Assembly (NCBI GenBank): GCA_034408855.1
Contig: JAWXCK010000065.1
Span: 1 to 64,000, forward strand
From: JAIYDQ01 sp034408855
Lineage (GTDB): Bacteria; Planctomycetota; Planctomycetia; Pirellulales; Pirellulaceae
DNA length: 64,000 nucleotides
Direction: 5' to 3'
The notes beneath the pieces were generated by a model. That model had not been told where the DNA came from. It worked only from the letters and a program-made list of their open reading frames with translations, and did not search any database. The number at the start of each line of letters is the position of its first letter. Position 1 is the first letter of the stretch. A program made the position numbers and the translations under genes. Shown piece after piece: positions 45,665 through 54,531 of the stretch.

Positions 45665-46837
45665 ATGAAAAAAACGTCGAGTGAGATGATTTTGCCGGGA
45701 GGTCGACTTGGCGTATTTGGTGGAGGCCAGCTTGGACGTATGTTCGCGCACGCTGCACAGCGTCTAGGCTATCACGTCGTCGTCTTTACTCCAGAAAGCG
45801 ATAGTCCCGCCGGACAAGTCGCTCAAGAAACGGTCCAAGCGGATTACGAAGATCCCAAAGCGGTTCGTCGGTTCGCCGAGATGGTCGATGTGATCACGCT
45901 CGAATTCGAGAATATCGATACCGATGCCGTCGCTCGCGCCGAAGAGATTGTCTCAGTGCGTCCAGGTTTAGAAGTGTTGAAAATCGCCCAGCATCGGATT
46001 CGCGAGAAATCGACGCTGCAGCAAGCGGGCTTTCCCGTAACGCCATTTCACGAACTTCGATGTTCCGATGATATCGCCGTCGCCGCTTCGAAGCTCGGTT
46101 TTCCGATGGTCTTCAAGACTGCTCAGTGGGGATATGATGGGAAAGGGCAGCGCAAAGTATCCACAATGGCCGAAGCGATGGCCGCCTTCGAGTTGCTCGG
46201 TCCGAGCAGTGTGATTGCCGAACAGCGGATCGATTTTGCCGCCGAAGTTTCATTGATCGTCGCGCGATCGCCGCGCGGTGAAGTGGCAGTCTATCCGTTG
46301 TTCTATAACGAACATGCCAATCATATACTCGATGTAACAATGTGCCCGGCTCCAGAAGCCTGGATCGGCTTGGCGGCCGAGGCTGGAAAAATTGGTCGTG
46401 GCGTTGCCGAATCGCTGGATGTGATTGGGTTGTTGACGATCGAATTCTTTGTCGACCAAAAAGGTCAATTGATGATTAACGAGCTGGCACCGCGCCCCCA
46501 TAACTCGGGCCATCTCACTATGGAAGCTTGTTCGACCAGTCAATTCGAGCAGCAAGTTCGAGCGATTTGCAATTTGCCGCTTGGTGACACGTCGCTGATA
46601 CGTCCGGCTGCGATGGCCAATTTATTGGGCGACGTCTGGAATCAAGGTCAACCCGCTTTTGGGCTGGCTCTGGCCGATCCCCAAGCATATCTGCATCTTT
46701 ACGGAAAGCAGGATGCTAGAACGGGAAGAAAAATGGGGCATCTAACTTGCTTGGATGCAAGCAGCCAAGCTGCAGCCGTCAAAGTCCGAGCGCTCCGCGA
46801 CCAGTTGCGTCATTCAAAAGGTGAGCTGTTCGAATAG
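45665..46837 (+). CDS. purK: N5-carboxyaminoimidazole ribonucleotide synthase
   Basis: PurK carboxylates AIR with ATP and bicarbonate, making the substrate of PurE. The 390 residues form an ATP-grasp enzyme: LGVFGGGQLGRMFAHAA, TLEFENIDTDA, FPMVFKTAQWGYDGKGQRKV, AEQRIDFAAEVSLIVAR and ELAPRPHNSGHLTMEAC with the metal-binding end of the active site. It forms an operon with purE. No other pur genes are in the window. Confidence 0.97.
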   Translation: MKKTSSEMILPGGRLGVFGGGQLGRMFAHAAQRLGYHVVVFTPESDSPAGQVAQETVQADYEDPKAVRRFAEMVDVITLEFENIDTDAVARAEEIVSVRPGLEVLKIAQHRIREKSTLQQAGFPVTPFHELRCSDDIAVAASKLGFPMVFKTAQWGYDGKGQRKVSTMAEAMAAFELLGPSSVIAEQRIDFAAEVSLIVARSPRGEVAVYPLFYNEHANHILDVTMCPAPEAWIGLAAEAGKIGRGVAESLDVIGLLTIEFFVDQKGQLMINELAPRPHNSGHLTMEACSTSQFEQQVRAICNLPLGDTSLIRPAAMANLLGDVWNQGQPAFGLALADPQAYLHLYGKQDARTGRKMGHLTCLDASSQAAAVKVRALRDQLRHSKGELFE

Positions 46838-46901
46838 TTTCCTGAAAATTCCGACGACCCAACCTTTGCTTTAGTCCGTCCTTCGTTTAAGCGATAAATA
46901 C

Positions 46902-46973
46902 GTGGGGTAAGCTTCCAGCTTGGAAATTGCAAGCTAGAAGCTTGAGGATCGCAAGCTAGAAGCTTACGCCACT
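46902..46973. repeat. HindIII-motif inverted repeat cluster
   Basis: Arms at 46902-46923 and 46952-46973 (GTGG-x-GTAAGCTTC and its complement, with AGCTTG inward) pair with two mismatches, and a third copy of the GCAAGCTAGAAGCTT unit lies between them at 46929-46943. The cluster is flanked by direct GCGATAAAT copies at 46891 and 46981. It lies after purK and could act as a terminator or be a small mobile repeat. Confidence 0.65.
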
Positions 46974-47065
46974 CAAACAAGCGATAAATTGCTGAAGCTT
47001 AGTTCTTTACGAGAATGGATGTTACAATTCTCATAAAGACGATATTCGCTACAAACAATGTCCGT

Positions 47066-48880
47066 ATGCGTAAGCGTTGGTTGTTCATGTCATTCAATAC
47101 ATATTCTTTTAAAGCCTTTCAATGGGGAGGCGTTGTTCTGGCTTTGACGGTCCTGGGGTGTGGGCCACCTAAACCAGAAATCGCTGTGCCGACTGAACTC
47201 AAGGGAAAAATCGACGTCCGTTCGACGCGATCCTCACAGCCTCCCAACGAATCAGGTAAAGCCGTACTCGACGAATTGGGCGTCTCCGATTTGAAATCGA
47301 CTCGCAAATCATCTGACAACGATACGTCAGCCAAAAACGGGGAAGCCAATAACGGCAAAGAAAGTAAGTCCGGCGAGACCGCTGCGACCGATATTTCAGC
47401 CGAGAAGCCTGATGCAAAGGCCGAGACGGCTTACCGGCGTCCGTCACGCTGGATCGAAACCGATAAATTGCCCTATGAATTTTGGGAAGTACAGTACTTG
47501 GGTAATCGACCTGTTGGTTATCTCTACCAGCGCGTTGGTACTTCGGCTACGGGATCGGTAGGTATCTATCGGATCGATGCGGAAAGCTTTGTTCGCATTT
47601 CACGAGAAAAGCAACTGCTCGATCAACGATTGAAGGTAACTACATTTGAAGAAGTCGATGGTCGATTGAAGGCCATTGAAGCGACTCTTACGCAGGGCGA
47701 TAAGCAAACGAAGATTGAAGGGAGTGTTATCCTTGGTTCGCTAAGGCTAAGAATCCAACGCAACGATTCGACGACCGGTGTCGATATTCCCTGGCCGAAT
47801 GATTTTGGCGGCCCGTTTTCTGTTGCTCAATCGCTCCTGGGAAGGCATATGAAATCGGGCGAGACTCGAACGTTATCGATGCTCGATCCGATACTTGGGC
47901 AGGTCGTCAAAATAAAATTGCAAGCCAAGGATCACTTGAAAACACCGTTGATGGATGGCTTGCAACACAATTTGCTCGAGATCCAATCCGAAGTCAAATT
48001 AGGTGACAAAGGACTCGCTAGTACTCTTTGGGTCAACAAAGATGGCGAGACCCAGAAGACCTATACTAGCGACCTAGATATTCGATCGTTTCGTGTTGAG
48101 CGTTCGTTTGCCGAGAGCATTCGCGATGCTGCCAATTGCGAGTCGATGACGCGAACGGAGTTTGAATTGGCCGAGCCCATTGCCGATTACGCTTCTGCTA
48201 AGAGTCTGACCTTCCGGATTCGCCATCAGACGAACGACCCGATGCGAATGTTCGTCAGTCGCACCAATCAGAGTCTTAAAGCCGTCAATGCATTTACCGT
48301 CGATGCAACGGTTTATGCGATGCATGAGAAGTCGACAATGCCAGACGGGATATCGCCCGAATTGGTCGATGATCCGCTTTGTTCCCAACCGTCGCCGGTC
48401 ATTCAGTCCAACGATAAAGCCGTAAAGAAACTGGCCGCACAGTTCTTTGAAGATAAGTCTTTGGGTTCGTCGGTTCTCGAACGATTGCGACGCGGCGTTT
48501 ACCATTGGATTGAAAACAAAACTCCCTATTCGCCAGTAATAAGTAGCGCCGCTGAGGTGGCTCGAAATCGAACGGGCGATAGTAGCGAACATGCGATGCT
48601 CTTAGCCGCTCTGGTTCGCGCTAGCAAAGTTCCTTCGCGAGTCGCAATCGGCTTGAAGTACAATGGTTCGAAGGATGCTCCGGCGTTGGTGTTGCATATG
48701 TGGACGGAAGTCTATTTAGTCGATCATTGGATTAGCATCGACGCTAGCCAAGAGGAAGCCAATACCAACGCGACGTATTTAAAGTTCGTCGATACGCCGA
48801 TGGCCAATCAGAATCCCTACGGCGATCTATTGACCGTACTGCGGCTGATCGACGAATGTGAAGTTGCGATTTCGGAATAG
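47066..48880 (+). CDS. Lipoprotein with a transglutaminase-like C-terminal domain
   Basis: The ~605 residues begin with a lipoprotein signal (GGVVLALTVLGCGPP, lipobox VLGC) and a charged, low-complexity linker. A beta-rich middle region is followed by a transglutaminase-like domain at the end (GDSSEHAMLLAALVRASKVPSR, HMWTEVYLVDHWISIDAS). The His and Asp of the triad are present, but the position of the catalytic Cys (GDCxEHA in relatives) is Ser, encoded at 48581. It may be a non-catalytic or altered cysteine-protease-fold protein on the envelope. Starts at 47015, 47066 and 47087 are all possible; 47066 gives an Arg/Lys-rich signal N-region. Confidence 0.8.
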   Translation: MRKRWLFMSFNTYSFKAFQWGGVVLALTVLGCGPPKPEIAVPTELKGKIDVRSTRSSQPPNESGKAVLDELGVSDLKSTRKSSDNDTSAKNGEANNGKESKSGETAATDISAEKPDAKAETAYRRPSRWIETDKLPYEFWEVQYLGNRPVGYLYQRVGTSATGSVGIYRIDAESFVRISREKQLLDQRLKVTTFEEVDGRLKAIEATLTQGDKQTKIEGSVILGSLRLRIQRNDSTTGVDIPWPNDFGGPFSVAQSLLGRHMKSGETRTLSMLDPILGQVVKIKLQAKDHLKTPLMDGLQHNLLEIQSEVKLGDKGLASTLWVNKDGETQKTYTSDLDIRSFRVERSFAESIRDAANCESMTRTEFELAEPIADYASAKSLTFRIRHQTNDPMRMFVSRTNQSLKAVNAFTVDATVYAMHEKSTMPDGISPELVDDPLCSQPSPVIQSNDKAVKKLAAQFFEDKSLGSSVLERLRRGVYHWIENKTPYSPVISSAAEVARNRTGDSSEHAMLLAALVRASKVPSRVAIGLKYNGSKDAPALVLHMWTEVYLVDHWISIDASQEEANTNATYLKFVDTPMANQNPYGDLLTVLRLIDECEVAISE

Positions 48881-48915
48881 CGCCATCGTCGAAGGAGGGC
48901 TGGTAACATAGTGAG

Positions 48916-50067
48916 CTAGCTCGTCCAATGTTGGAAGGCTTTGTAGAACAACTCCGTACCGCGTGCCAATTGATCGAGCGAGATCCATTCGTCGCAGCGA
49001 TGTGCTTGTTCGATGCTGCCAGGACCGCATACGACGAGCTGCTTGATTCTTTGAAGTACGCCACCGTCGGTCGCGTAGCAAACCGTCGACGGTGCAGATT
49101 GACCCGTCAACTCGAGCATCGTTTTGATGTGTGGTGCCGAACGTTCGACGTGAAAGGGCTTGGCACCTTCGCTCCGTTTGCATTCAAGTCCCAGTTGCTT
49201 GGCCATTTCTTCCACTCGTGTAACCAACGGCTCGTGATCGACGTTTGGCATCGGTCGCAAGTACACGATGACCTCGGAAAGTGAAGGTGTGATGTTCGAA
49301 GCAAAGGGCTCGTTTCGGATAACGATGTTCCAAGAAAGCGTTGGTGGATCGAAGTCCCCGTTCTGCAATGCCGGATCACGCTCGCATTGATGATGGAGTT
49401 CCAGGAGCATTGGAAGCAAGGGAATCATCGGGTGATTGGCATTGAGTCCGTCTCGAGTGCTCGAATGAGCGCTTCGGCCTTGCGAAGTTATTCGAAGTGC
49501 CAAACCCCCTTTATGCGCATGGATCACTTGAAGATTTGTCGGCTCGCCGACGATACCCACGCTTTCGGAGGCAACTATTTCCTCGAAGAGTCTTGAATGT
49601 CGATCGACATATTTAGCCCCGATCATGCCGATCTCCTCGTCCGAGGTTACGACGAAATAGAGTGGTGCTCGCTGGTCGGCGATCGCAAATCGTTCGGCCG
49701 CGACCAATGCGCATGCCAACGAACCTTTCATGTCGCATGCACCCCGGCCATACAATCGATCGCCGTGAACGGCGGGTTGGAATGCGCCGCAAAAACCGAG
49801 ATTCCAATCGTCGGCTGGAACGACATCGGTGTGCGCCAAATAGCAGACGCCGCCTCGGTTGGACCCTCGATTTGCTTCTTGACGTTTGGCAACCAAGCTA
49901 ACTTTGGTTTGCTCCGCGATATCGAGATACGTAAGCCGCTCGACGTCAAAGCCTATTTTTTCTAAACGGTTCTGAACCCAGTCACTGATTTCGAGATTGC
50001 TTCGCGACGATACTGAATCGAAGGTTATTAGTTTTTTTGCGGTTTCGATCGTAGATGAAAAATTCAT
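48916..50067 (-). CDS. argE: Acetylornithine deacetylase-like M20 peptidase
   Basis: The 383 residues match the M20 family: CYLAHTDVVPAD (metal His and Asp), LYGRGACDMKGSLACALVA (bridging Asp), FVVTSDEEIGMIGAKY (catalytic and metal Glu), VGEPTNLQVIHAHKG, and a dimerisation domain with GRSAHSSTRDGLNANHPMI. The wording of these motifs is closest to ArgE, which releases ornithine from N-acetylornithine; related succinyl-DAP or dipeptide hydrolases cannot be ruled out. No other arginine genes are nearby. It diverges from glgC. Confidence 0.9.
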   Translation of the reverse strand: MNFSSTIETAKKLITFDSVSSRSNLEISDWVQNRLEKIGFDVERLTYLDIAEQTKVSLVAKRQEANRGSNRGGVCYLAHTDVVPADDWNLGFCGAFQPAVHGDRLYGRGACDMKGSLACALVAAERFAIADQRAPLYFVVTSDEEIGMIGAKYVDRHSRLFEEIVASESVGIVGEPTNLQVIHAHKGGLALRITSQGRSAHSSTRDGLNANHPMIPLLPMLLELHHQCERDPALQNGDFDPPTLSWNIVIRNEPFASNITPSLSEVIVYLRPMPNVDHEPLVTRVEEMAKQLGLECKRSEGAKPFHVERSAPHIKTMLELTGQSAPSTVCYATDGGVLQRIKQLVVCGPGSIEQAHRCDEWISLDQLARGTELFYKAFQHWTS

Positions 50068-50221
50068 TGAGTTCCCAACACTTATTTATCGATCATTGCT
50101 AAGCGACACAATATTTTCTCAGCATAGCATTTTATCATTTGCTGGGTTACTGTTGAAATACCGTACATTTTGTTATCCTAAGGGCAGGCTGATTACTATT
50201 GGTTACCTTCACGGAAATTGG

Positions 50222-51532
50222 ATGTGCAGCATGAGCTACGATATGCGCAAAGTGAGTTCGTTGATCCTGGGCGGAGGTCGAGGTACGCGTTTGTTCCCGC
50301 TGACGAAAATTCGCGCCAAGCCTGCGGTTCCCCTGGCCGGGAAATACCGTTTGATCGATATCCCGATATCGAATTGCATCAATAGTGGGATCAATCGAAT
50401 TTTCGTACTGACGCAGTTCTTAAGCGTGAGTCTGCATCAGCATATCCGCCAAACCTATCGCTTCGATCATTTTAGCGGCGGCTTTGTCGAACTATTAGCC
50501 GCTCAGCAAACGATGGACGGTGGAACCGATTGGTATGAAGGGACCGCCGATGCCGTTCGCAAAAATATGATCTATCTCGACTCGAAGGATCTGGAATATA
50601 TCTTGATCCTTTCGGGTGACCAACTCTATCGGATGGACTACGAGAAGATGTTGCAAACGCACATCGACACGAAGGCTGATGTGACCATTGCGGCGATCCC
50701 GGTCGATCGGGCTGCCTCGCGTAGCCTCGGTATCATGCGGTGCGACGACAACGGACGCGTTCAAGGCTTTTTGGAAAAGCCGCAAACTGATGCCGAAGTC
50801 GATATGGTTCGCACCGATCCGAAATGGATCGATGCGCGCGGCATTCCATCTCGAGGCCGTGATTGCCTCGCGAATATGGGACTTTATATTTTCAATCGAG
50901 AGTTGCTATTCGAGATCCTCACCAAAACGGACTACGAAGATTTTGGAAAAGAAGTCTTCCCGGCTGCCGTCAGAACACGCAACGTGCAAGTCTACCTTTT
51001 TGACGATTATTGGGAGGACATTGGAACGATTCGGGCGTTCTACGAAGCGAATTTATCGCTCGCAAATCCTAACCCACCGTTTGATCTCGTCTGTCCCGAT
51101 GCACCCGTTTATTCTCGCGCGAGGTTCTTACCGCCATCCTTGATGGAAGGTGCCAAGATTTCGAATTCGCTGATCGCTGACGGCTGCAGGATCGGTGCCG
51201 GGGCCGTCATCGAAAATAGCGTTATCGGACTTCGCTGTGTCGTGGGCGAGGGAGTCACCATTCGAAATAGCGTAATTATGGGAGCCGACTATTTGGAAAC
51301 CAATCAAGAGATCGAAAGCTTGAAAGCCAAGAACGAGATTCCTGTCGGTATTGGGACTGGTAGCTTGATCGATGGTGCTATCCTCGACAAGAACTGTCGC
51401 ATCGGCCGGCATGTCAATGTCTTTAATCGATCCGGTGTGGACGAATCGGATGAGCATGCGCCATGCTACGTTCGCGACGGAATTCCCGTTCTCACCAAAG
51501 ATGCAACGTTGAACGACGGTTGGAGTATGTAG
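50222..51532 (+). CDS. glgC: Glucose-1-phosphate adenylyltransferase
   Basis: GlgC makes ADP-glucose for glycogen synthesis. The ~436 residues show VSSLILGGGRGTRLFPLTKIRAKPAVPLAGKYRLIDIPISNCINSG, WYEGTADAVRKN, ILILSGDQLYRMDY, GFLEKP, and a C-terminal left-handed beta helix (SLIADGCRIGAGAVIENSVIG, GSLIDGAILDKNCRIGRHVNV). The track of codons from 49997 to 50221 is not family-like. ATGs at 50222, 50231 and 50243 are close together; I take 50222 because a GGAAATTGG stretch precedes it. The AT-rich gap of ~155 bp to argE probably holds both promoters (TTGAAA at 50153 is a weak -35). No glycogen synthase gene is adjacent. Confidence 0.94.
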   Translation: MCSMSYDMRKVSSLILGGGRGTRLFPLTKIRAKPAVPLAGKYRLIDIPISNCINSGINRIFVLTQFLSVSLHQHIRQTYRFDHFSGGFVELLAAQQTMDGGTDWYEGTADAVRKNMIYLDSKDLEYILILSGDQLYRMDYEKMLQTHIDTKADVTIAAIPVDRAASRSLGIMRCDDNGRVQGFLEKPQTDAEVDMVRTDPKWIDARGIPSRGRDCLANMGLYIFNRELLFEILTKTDYEDFGKEVFPAAVRTRNVQVYLFDDYWEDIGTIRAFYEANLSLANPNPPFDLVCPDAPVYSRARFLPPSLMEGAKISNSLIADGCRIGAGAVIENSVIGLRCVVGEGVTIRNSVIMGADYLETNQEIESLKAKNEIPVGIGTGSLIDGAILDKNCRIGRHVNVFNRSGVDESDEHAPCYVRDGIPVLTKDATLNDGWSM

Positions 51533-51573
51533 ATAGTAGGAAGCGCCGGCTGGGCTGACGAGAGTCTCCGAAA

Positions 51574-51585
51574 GTGAGCCGATGG
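51574..51585 (+). repeat. Fragment of a family A repeat
   Basis: GTGAGCCGATGG matches the first 12 bases of the family and then diverges. It lies in the gap between the convergent glgC and DUF3253 genes. Confidence 0.3.
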
Positions 51586-51604
51586 TACTTCTCATATCGA
51601 AGCG

Positions 51605-51913
51605 TTACTCGGATGAGGAACCTTCTCTAGTCTCGTGGCGAACGAGTCGCAATCGGACTGGACCTTTGGCCGTTTCAATGTCGACGATTTTGTCTTGATG
51701 GATGACTTCGATTTCGCCGTCTCGAGCCATCTCGGCCGCGATTTCTCGAACGAGCGGCATCCACTGCCGCCAGTATGAACGCAACGAACGGGCGACATCC
51801 GTCGGACAAATGCTGGTGCCCGGCGCATCCATCATGAGCATTCGCAGAATCTCGTCGCGGATCTCTTTGTCGTCAGGCTCTTGGCTTTCCTGTTGCATCC
51901 AGCGAGTTCGCAT
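51605..51913 (-). CDS. DUF3253 (winged-helix-like) small protein
   Basis: The 102 residues match DUF3253: IRDEILRMLM, a SICPTDVARSL helix, WRQWMPLVREIAAEMARDGEIEVIHQDKIVDIETAKGPVRLRL. The fold looks like a winged helix and the proteins are small and cytoplasmic, but the function is not known. The gene converges with glgC across ~70 bp. ATGs at 51913 and 51898 are both possible. Confidence 0.85.
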   Translation of the reverse strand: MRTRWMQQESQEPDDKEIRDEILRMLMMDAPGTSICPTDVARSLRSYWRQWMPLVREIAAEMARDGEIEVIHQDKIVDIETAKGPVRLRLVRHETREGSSSE

Positions 51914-52040
51914 TGAAGGGGACCTGTTATGTGAAGTTCAAAAGACACTTGAATTCTAATCACCAAGCCGAATATCGCCAATGGATTGGCTAGCATTCAC
52001 TTTTTATTGCAATTCTTGCGTTTGCGACAAGTTCGACAAT

Positions 52041-52160
52041 CGTCTAAATACAGTACCGTTCAACGAAGCTACTTTACGTAGTGGATCTTGTTAAAGATCC
52101 TAGAAACGCGGAGGTTTTACAACCTCCACTACCTTCGTTGAACGGTATTGCGTCTAAATA
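52041..52160. mobile_element. MITE-like element with 18-bp inverted ends and 10-bp direct repeats
   Basis: The element spans 52051-52150. Its ends (CAGTACCGTTCAACGAAG at 52051-52068 and its complement at 52133-52150) match at 17 of 18 positions. Identical 10-bp copies of CGTCTAAATA flank it directly at 52041-52050 and 52151-52160, as expected of a target-site duplication. Inside lie two perfect 7-bp hairpins (GGATCTT/AAGATCC at 52083-52100 and GGAGGTT/AACCTCC at 52110-52127). It contains no coding capacity and sits just upstream of the ABC ATPase start. Confidence 0.8.
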
Positions 52161-52189
52161 AGAGCTGCCGTTATCAATCAGAACCGAAG

Positions 52190-53158
52190 ATGAACTTGCT
52201 TGCCAAAACTATATCGAACGTTTCCGAATCGATCGCGACCGATCGGCAGCTTGCGCTGAAGCTCGCCGGCGTCGAGCGATCCTTTGGTCGAATCCAAGCC
52301 TTGCGAGATGTGTCTTTGCAAGTAGACGCCGGTGAACGCTTGGCGTTGCTCGGTCCCAACGGAGCCGGCAAGACGACGCTCATACGAGTTATCTGCGGGC
52401 GACTTCGAATTGAGAAAGGACGAATTGAAATCTTCGGCGAATCGATCGATCGCCCGAATGTGCTCGATCAATTGGGGGTCGTTCCGCAGGAACTGGCGAT
52501 TTACGGCGATCTTTCGCTGAGCGAAAATCTCAATGCCTTTGGTCGCATGCATGGCTTGTCCGGGCGACGATTGCGAGAGCGTATGGCATGGGCCATCGAA
52601 TGGATTGGTTTGCAAGATCGTCGATATCAGATGACCAAGACTTTTTCTGGAGGCATGAAGCGACGAGTCAACATTGCTTGTGGCGTTTTGCATTCGCCCA
52701 AGATTCTGCTGCTCGATGAACCGACGGTGGGTGTTGATCCGCAAAGTCGGCAGCGCATTTTCGAAATGCTCGACGAATTGAACCAAGCGGGGACGACGAC
52801 GATTCTCACAACGCATCATCTCGACGAAGCCCAGTCTCAATGCGACAGGATCGTTATCGTCGATCATGGCCAAGTCATCGCTGACGGGACGCTGGACGAT
52901 CTCATCGAACAAACCACAGGAACACAACGCATCGTCTATCTAAGAATCGACGGTGCTATGACGACCAGTATCCCAAATCTTGAATGGGATGAAACACAGG
53001 GTTGCTTTGCAGCGCCTATGAATGAGCCCGTCATCGAACTACCCCATCTGCTGCAACGGATTCGGAATTGCGGTGGTAACGTCGTTGATTTGGAGATGCA
53101 TCAACCCAACTTGCATGACGTCTTTCTTCATTTAACAGGGCGTGAACTCCGAGAATGA
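52190..53158 (+). CDS. ABC-2-type exporter ATPase
   Basis: The ~322 residues contain Walker A GPNGAGKTTL, Q-loop VVPQELAIYGDLSL, signature FSGGMKRRVNI, Walker B ILLLDEPTVGVDPQSR and the switch HHLDEAQSQCDR. The DrrA/NatA-type C-terminal extension is present. The ATG at 52190 is preferred. An in-frame TTG at 52148 lies within the MITE-like element and would add 14 residues of unlikely sequence. The permease gene overlaps its stop by ATGA (53155-53158), so the two make one transporter. Confidence 0.95.
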   Translation: MNLLAKTISNVSESIATDRQLALKLAGVERSFGRIQALRDVSLQVDAGERLALLGPNGAGKTTLIRVICGRLRIEKGRIEIFGESIDRPNVLDQLGVVPQELAIYGDLSLSENLNAFGRMHGLSGRRLRERMAWAIEWIGLQDRRYQMTKTFSGGMKRRVNIACGVLHSPKILLLDEPTVGVDPQSRQRIFEMLDELNQAGTTTILTTHHLDEAQSQCDRIVIVDHGQVIADGTLDDLIEQTTGTQRIVYLRIDGAMTTSIPNLEWDETQGCFAAPMNEPVIELPHLLQRIRNCGGNVVDLEMHQPNLHDVFLHLTGRELRE

Positions 53159-54531
53159 TACGGACCATAATTCAGATAAGCCTCTTGCGACTCTGGAATA
53201 ATAAAGCCGAATGGGTACTCACGTTTATCGTCCCCATTTTGTTCTTTTGCATTTTCGCCTGGATTTTCGGTGCTCGCGGTAGCGGTGCAACGCCTCAGTT
53301 GAAGATCGCGGTTTGCGACGAAGTAAATTCGCCGACCGCTCAGACTACGATTCAAATCTTAGAACAGACCAAGTCGTTGCGATTTCATGAGCCGATCGAA
53401 CAATCAATTCGCGCCACCGCCAAGCATCGAATGACGCGTTCGACGGCCGAGGCTCTCGTCCGACGTGGAATGGTCTCAGCGGCCATTGTGATCGCTTCTA
53501 AATCTCAAAGCGATACTTCCTTTACTTCCGCTCCACAAAACGCTCCGCTTCAAATCGATGTCATCGTCGATTCCTTCGATCAAGTCGCCGGACAAGTTAT
53601 TCTGGCGCTCGTTCAGAAGTCAGTTGTCGCGGCCCAACTCCAGCAAGATGCGAATCGATTGCGGGTCGTTCAAGGCGGCTACATGAAAATGTCGAAAAGT
53701 GAGCCGACGGCGCTAGCCGCGGGTTCTTGGGGCAGCGTTAGTCCGACGCAAACGCCCGAGGCTAGCGCCTACGGCTCAGTGGAGACTGCTTCGAGTTTTC
53801 GCATAGTAGAACCGGCGGCTTGCGCCGTGCCGCTCACAGTTGCATCAGGCCCGCCCGCTAGTTTAGATGGAAAAAGTTTTGCGATGCCGACGGTCGCACT
53901 GGTCGACGTTCTCGGTGCCAAGAAGACTAATCCGGTAATCGCCATGTACGCGGCAGGCATCGCAGTCATGTTCTTGCTATTCAGCGCGACGACGGCCAGC
54001 GGGTCGCTGTTAGAAGAGCGAGAGAACGCGACGTTAGAGCGTCTGCTGTGCAGCCAAATGACAATGGACCATTTGCTGATGGGGAAGTGGTGCTATTTGG
54101 TTTTGCTTGGCGTTCTACAAACAACGATCATGTTCTCGACGGGTGCGATTTTCTTCGGACTAAACCTGCTCGATCATCTGGACGGGTTCTTCGTCATGAC
54201 GATCGTAACCGCCAGTGCGGCGGCTAGCTTTGCCTTGATGCTGGCAGCGATTTGCCGAACTCGAGCGCAGTTAGGATGGCTTTCGACGGTGGTCATTTTG
54301 TCGATGAGCGCATTGGGCGGAAGTATGGTCCCAAGGTATCTGATGAGCGAGAGTATTCAGCGAGTTGGCCAATTTACGTTTAATGCTTGGGCTTTGGATG
54401 GCTACAACAAAGTCTTCTGGCGAGAATTGCCTTTAAAAGAGTTGCAGAATGAGCTGGCGGTCTTGGTCGCAATGGCTTTCGTCTTTATGGTGACCGCGAG
54501 AATGTTCGCGATCCGCTGGGACCGAACGTAG
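53155..54531 (+). CDS. ABC-2-type exporter permease with repeat-derived insert
   Basis: The 458 residues have one N-terminal membrane helix (WVLTFIVPILFFCIFAWIFG), a long extracytoplasmic segment, and about five C-terminal helices from residue ~265. They include the ABC-2 signature near SLLEERENATLERLL...GKWCYLVLLG, and the SMSALGGSMVP region. This is the YhhJ/DrrB layout used for export of drugs, lipids or peptides. Residues ~182-228 are encoded by three copies of the family A palindromic repeat and read in frame as SEPTALAAGS, PEASAYGSV and EPAACAVPLT. The last 47 bp overlap the 3' end of the M50/HlyD gene on the opposite strand. Confidence 0.93.
   Translation: MIRTIIQISLLRLWNNKAEWVLTFIVPILFFCIFAWIFGARGSGATPQLKIAVCDEVNSPTAQTTIQILEQTKSLRFHEPIEQSIRATAKHRMTRSTAEALVRRGMVSAAIVIASKSQSDTSFTSAPQNAPLQIDVIVDSFDQVAGQVILALVQKSVVAAQLQQDANRLRVVQGGYMKMSKSEPTALAAGSWGSVSPTQTPEASAYGSVETASSFRIVEPAACAVPLTVASGPPASLDGKSFAMPTVALVDVLGAKKTNPVIAMYAAGIAVMFLLFSATTASGSLLEERENATLERLLCSQMTMDHLLMGKWCYLVLLGVLQTTIMFSTGAIFFGLNLLDHLDGFFVMTIVTASAAASFALMLAAICRTRAQLGWLSTVVILSMSALGGSMVPRYLMSESIQRVGQFTFNAWALDGYNKVFWRELPLKELQNELAVLVAMAFVFMVTARMFAIRWDRT
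53699..53837. repeat. Three family A repeats inside the permease gene
   Basis: Copies lie at 53699-53727 (plus), 53754-53781 (minus) and 53809-53837 (minus, diverged). Spacing is ~26 bp. The reading frame stays open through all three. They fall in the extracytoplasmic loop between the first and second membrane helices. Confidence 0.85.

Noticed and set aside
49997..50221. N-terminal extension of GlgC
   Set aside because: It does not match GlgC, overlaps the argE start and its promoter region, and family N-termini begin at MRKVSSLILGGG.
52051..52150. The MITE-like element being mobilised by the IS4 copy at 10961
   Set aside because: The element's 18-bp ends do not appear on either side of that transposase gene.
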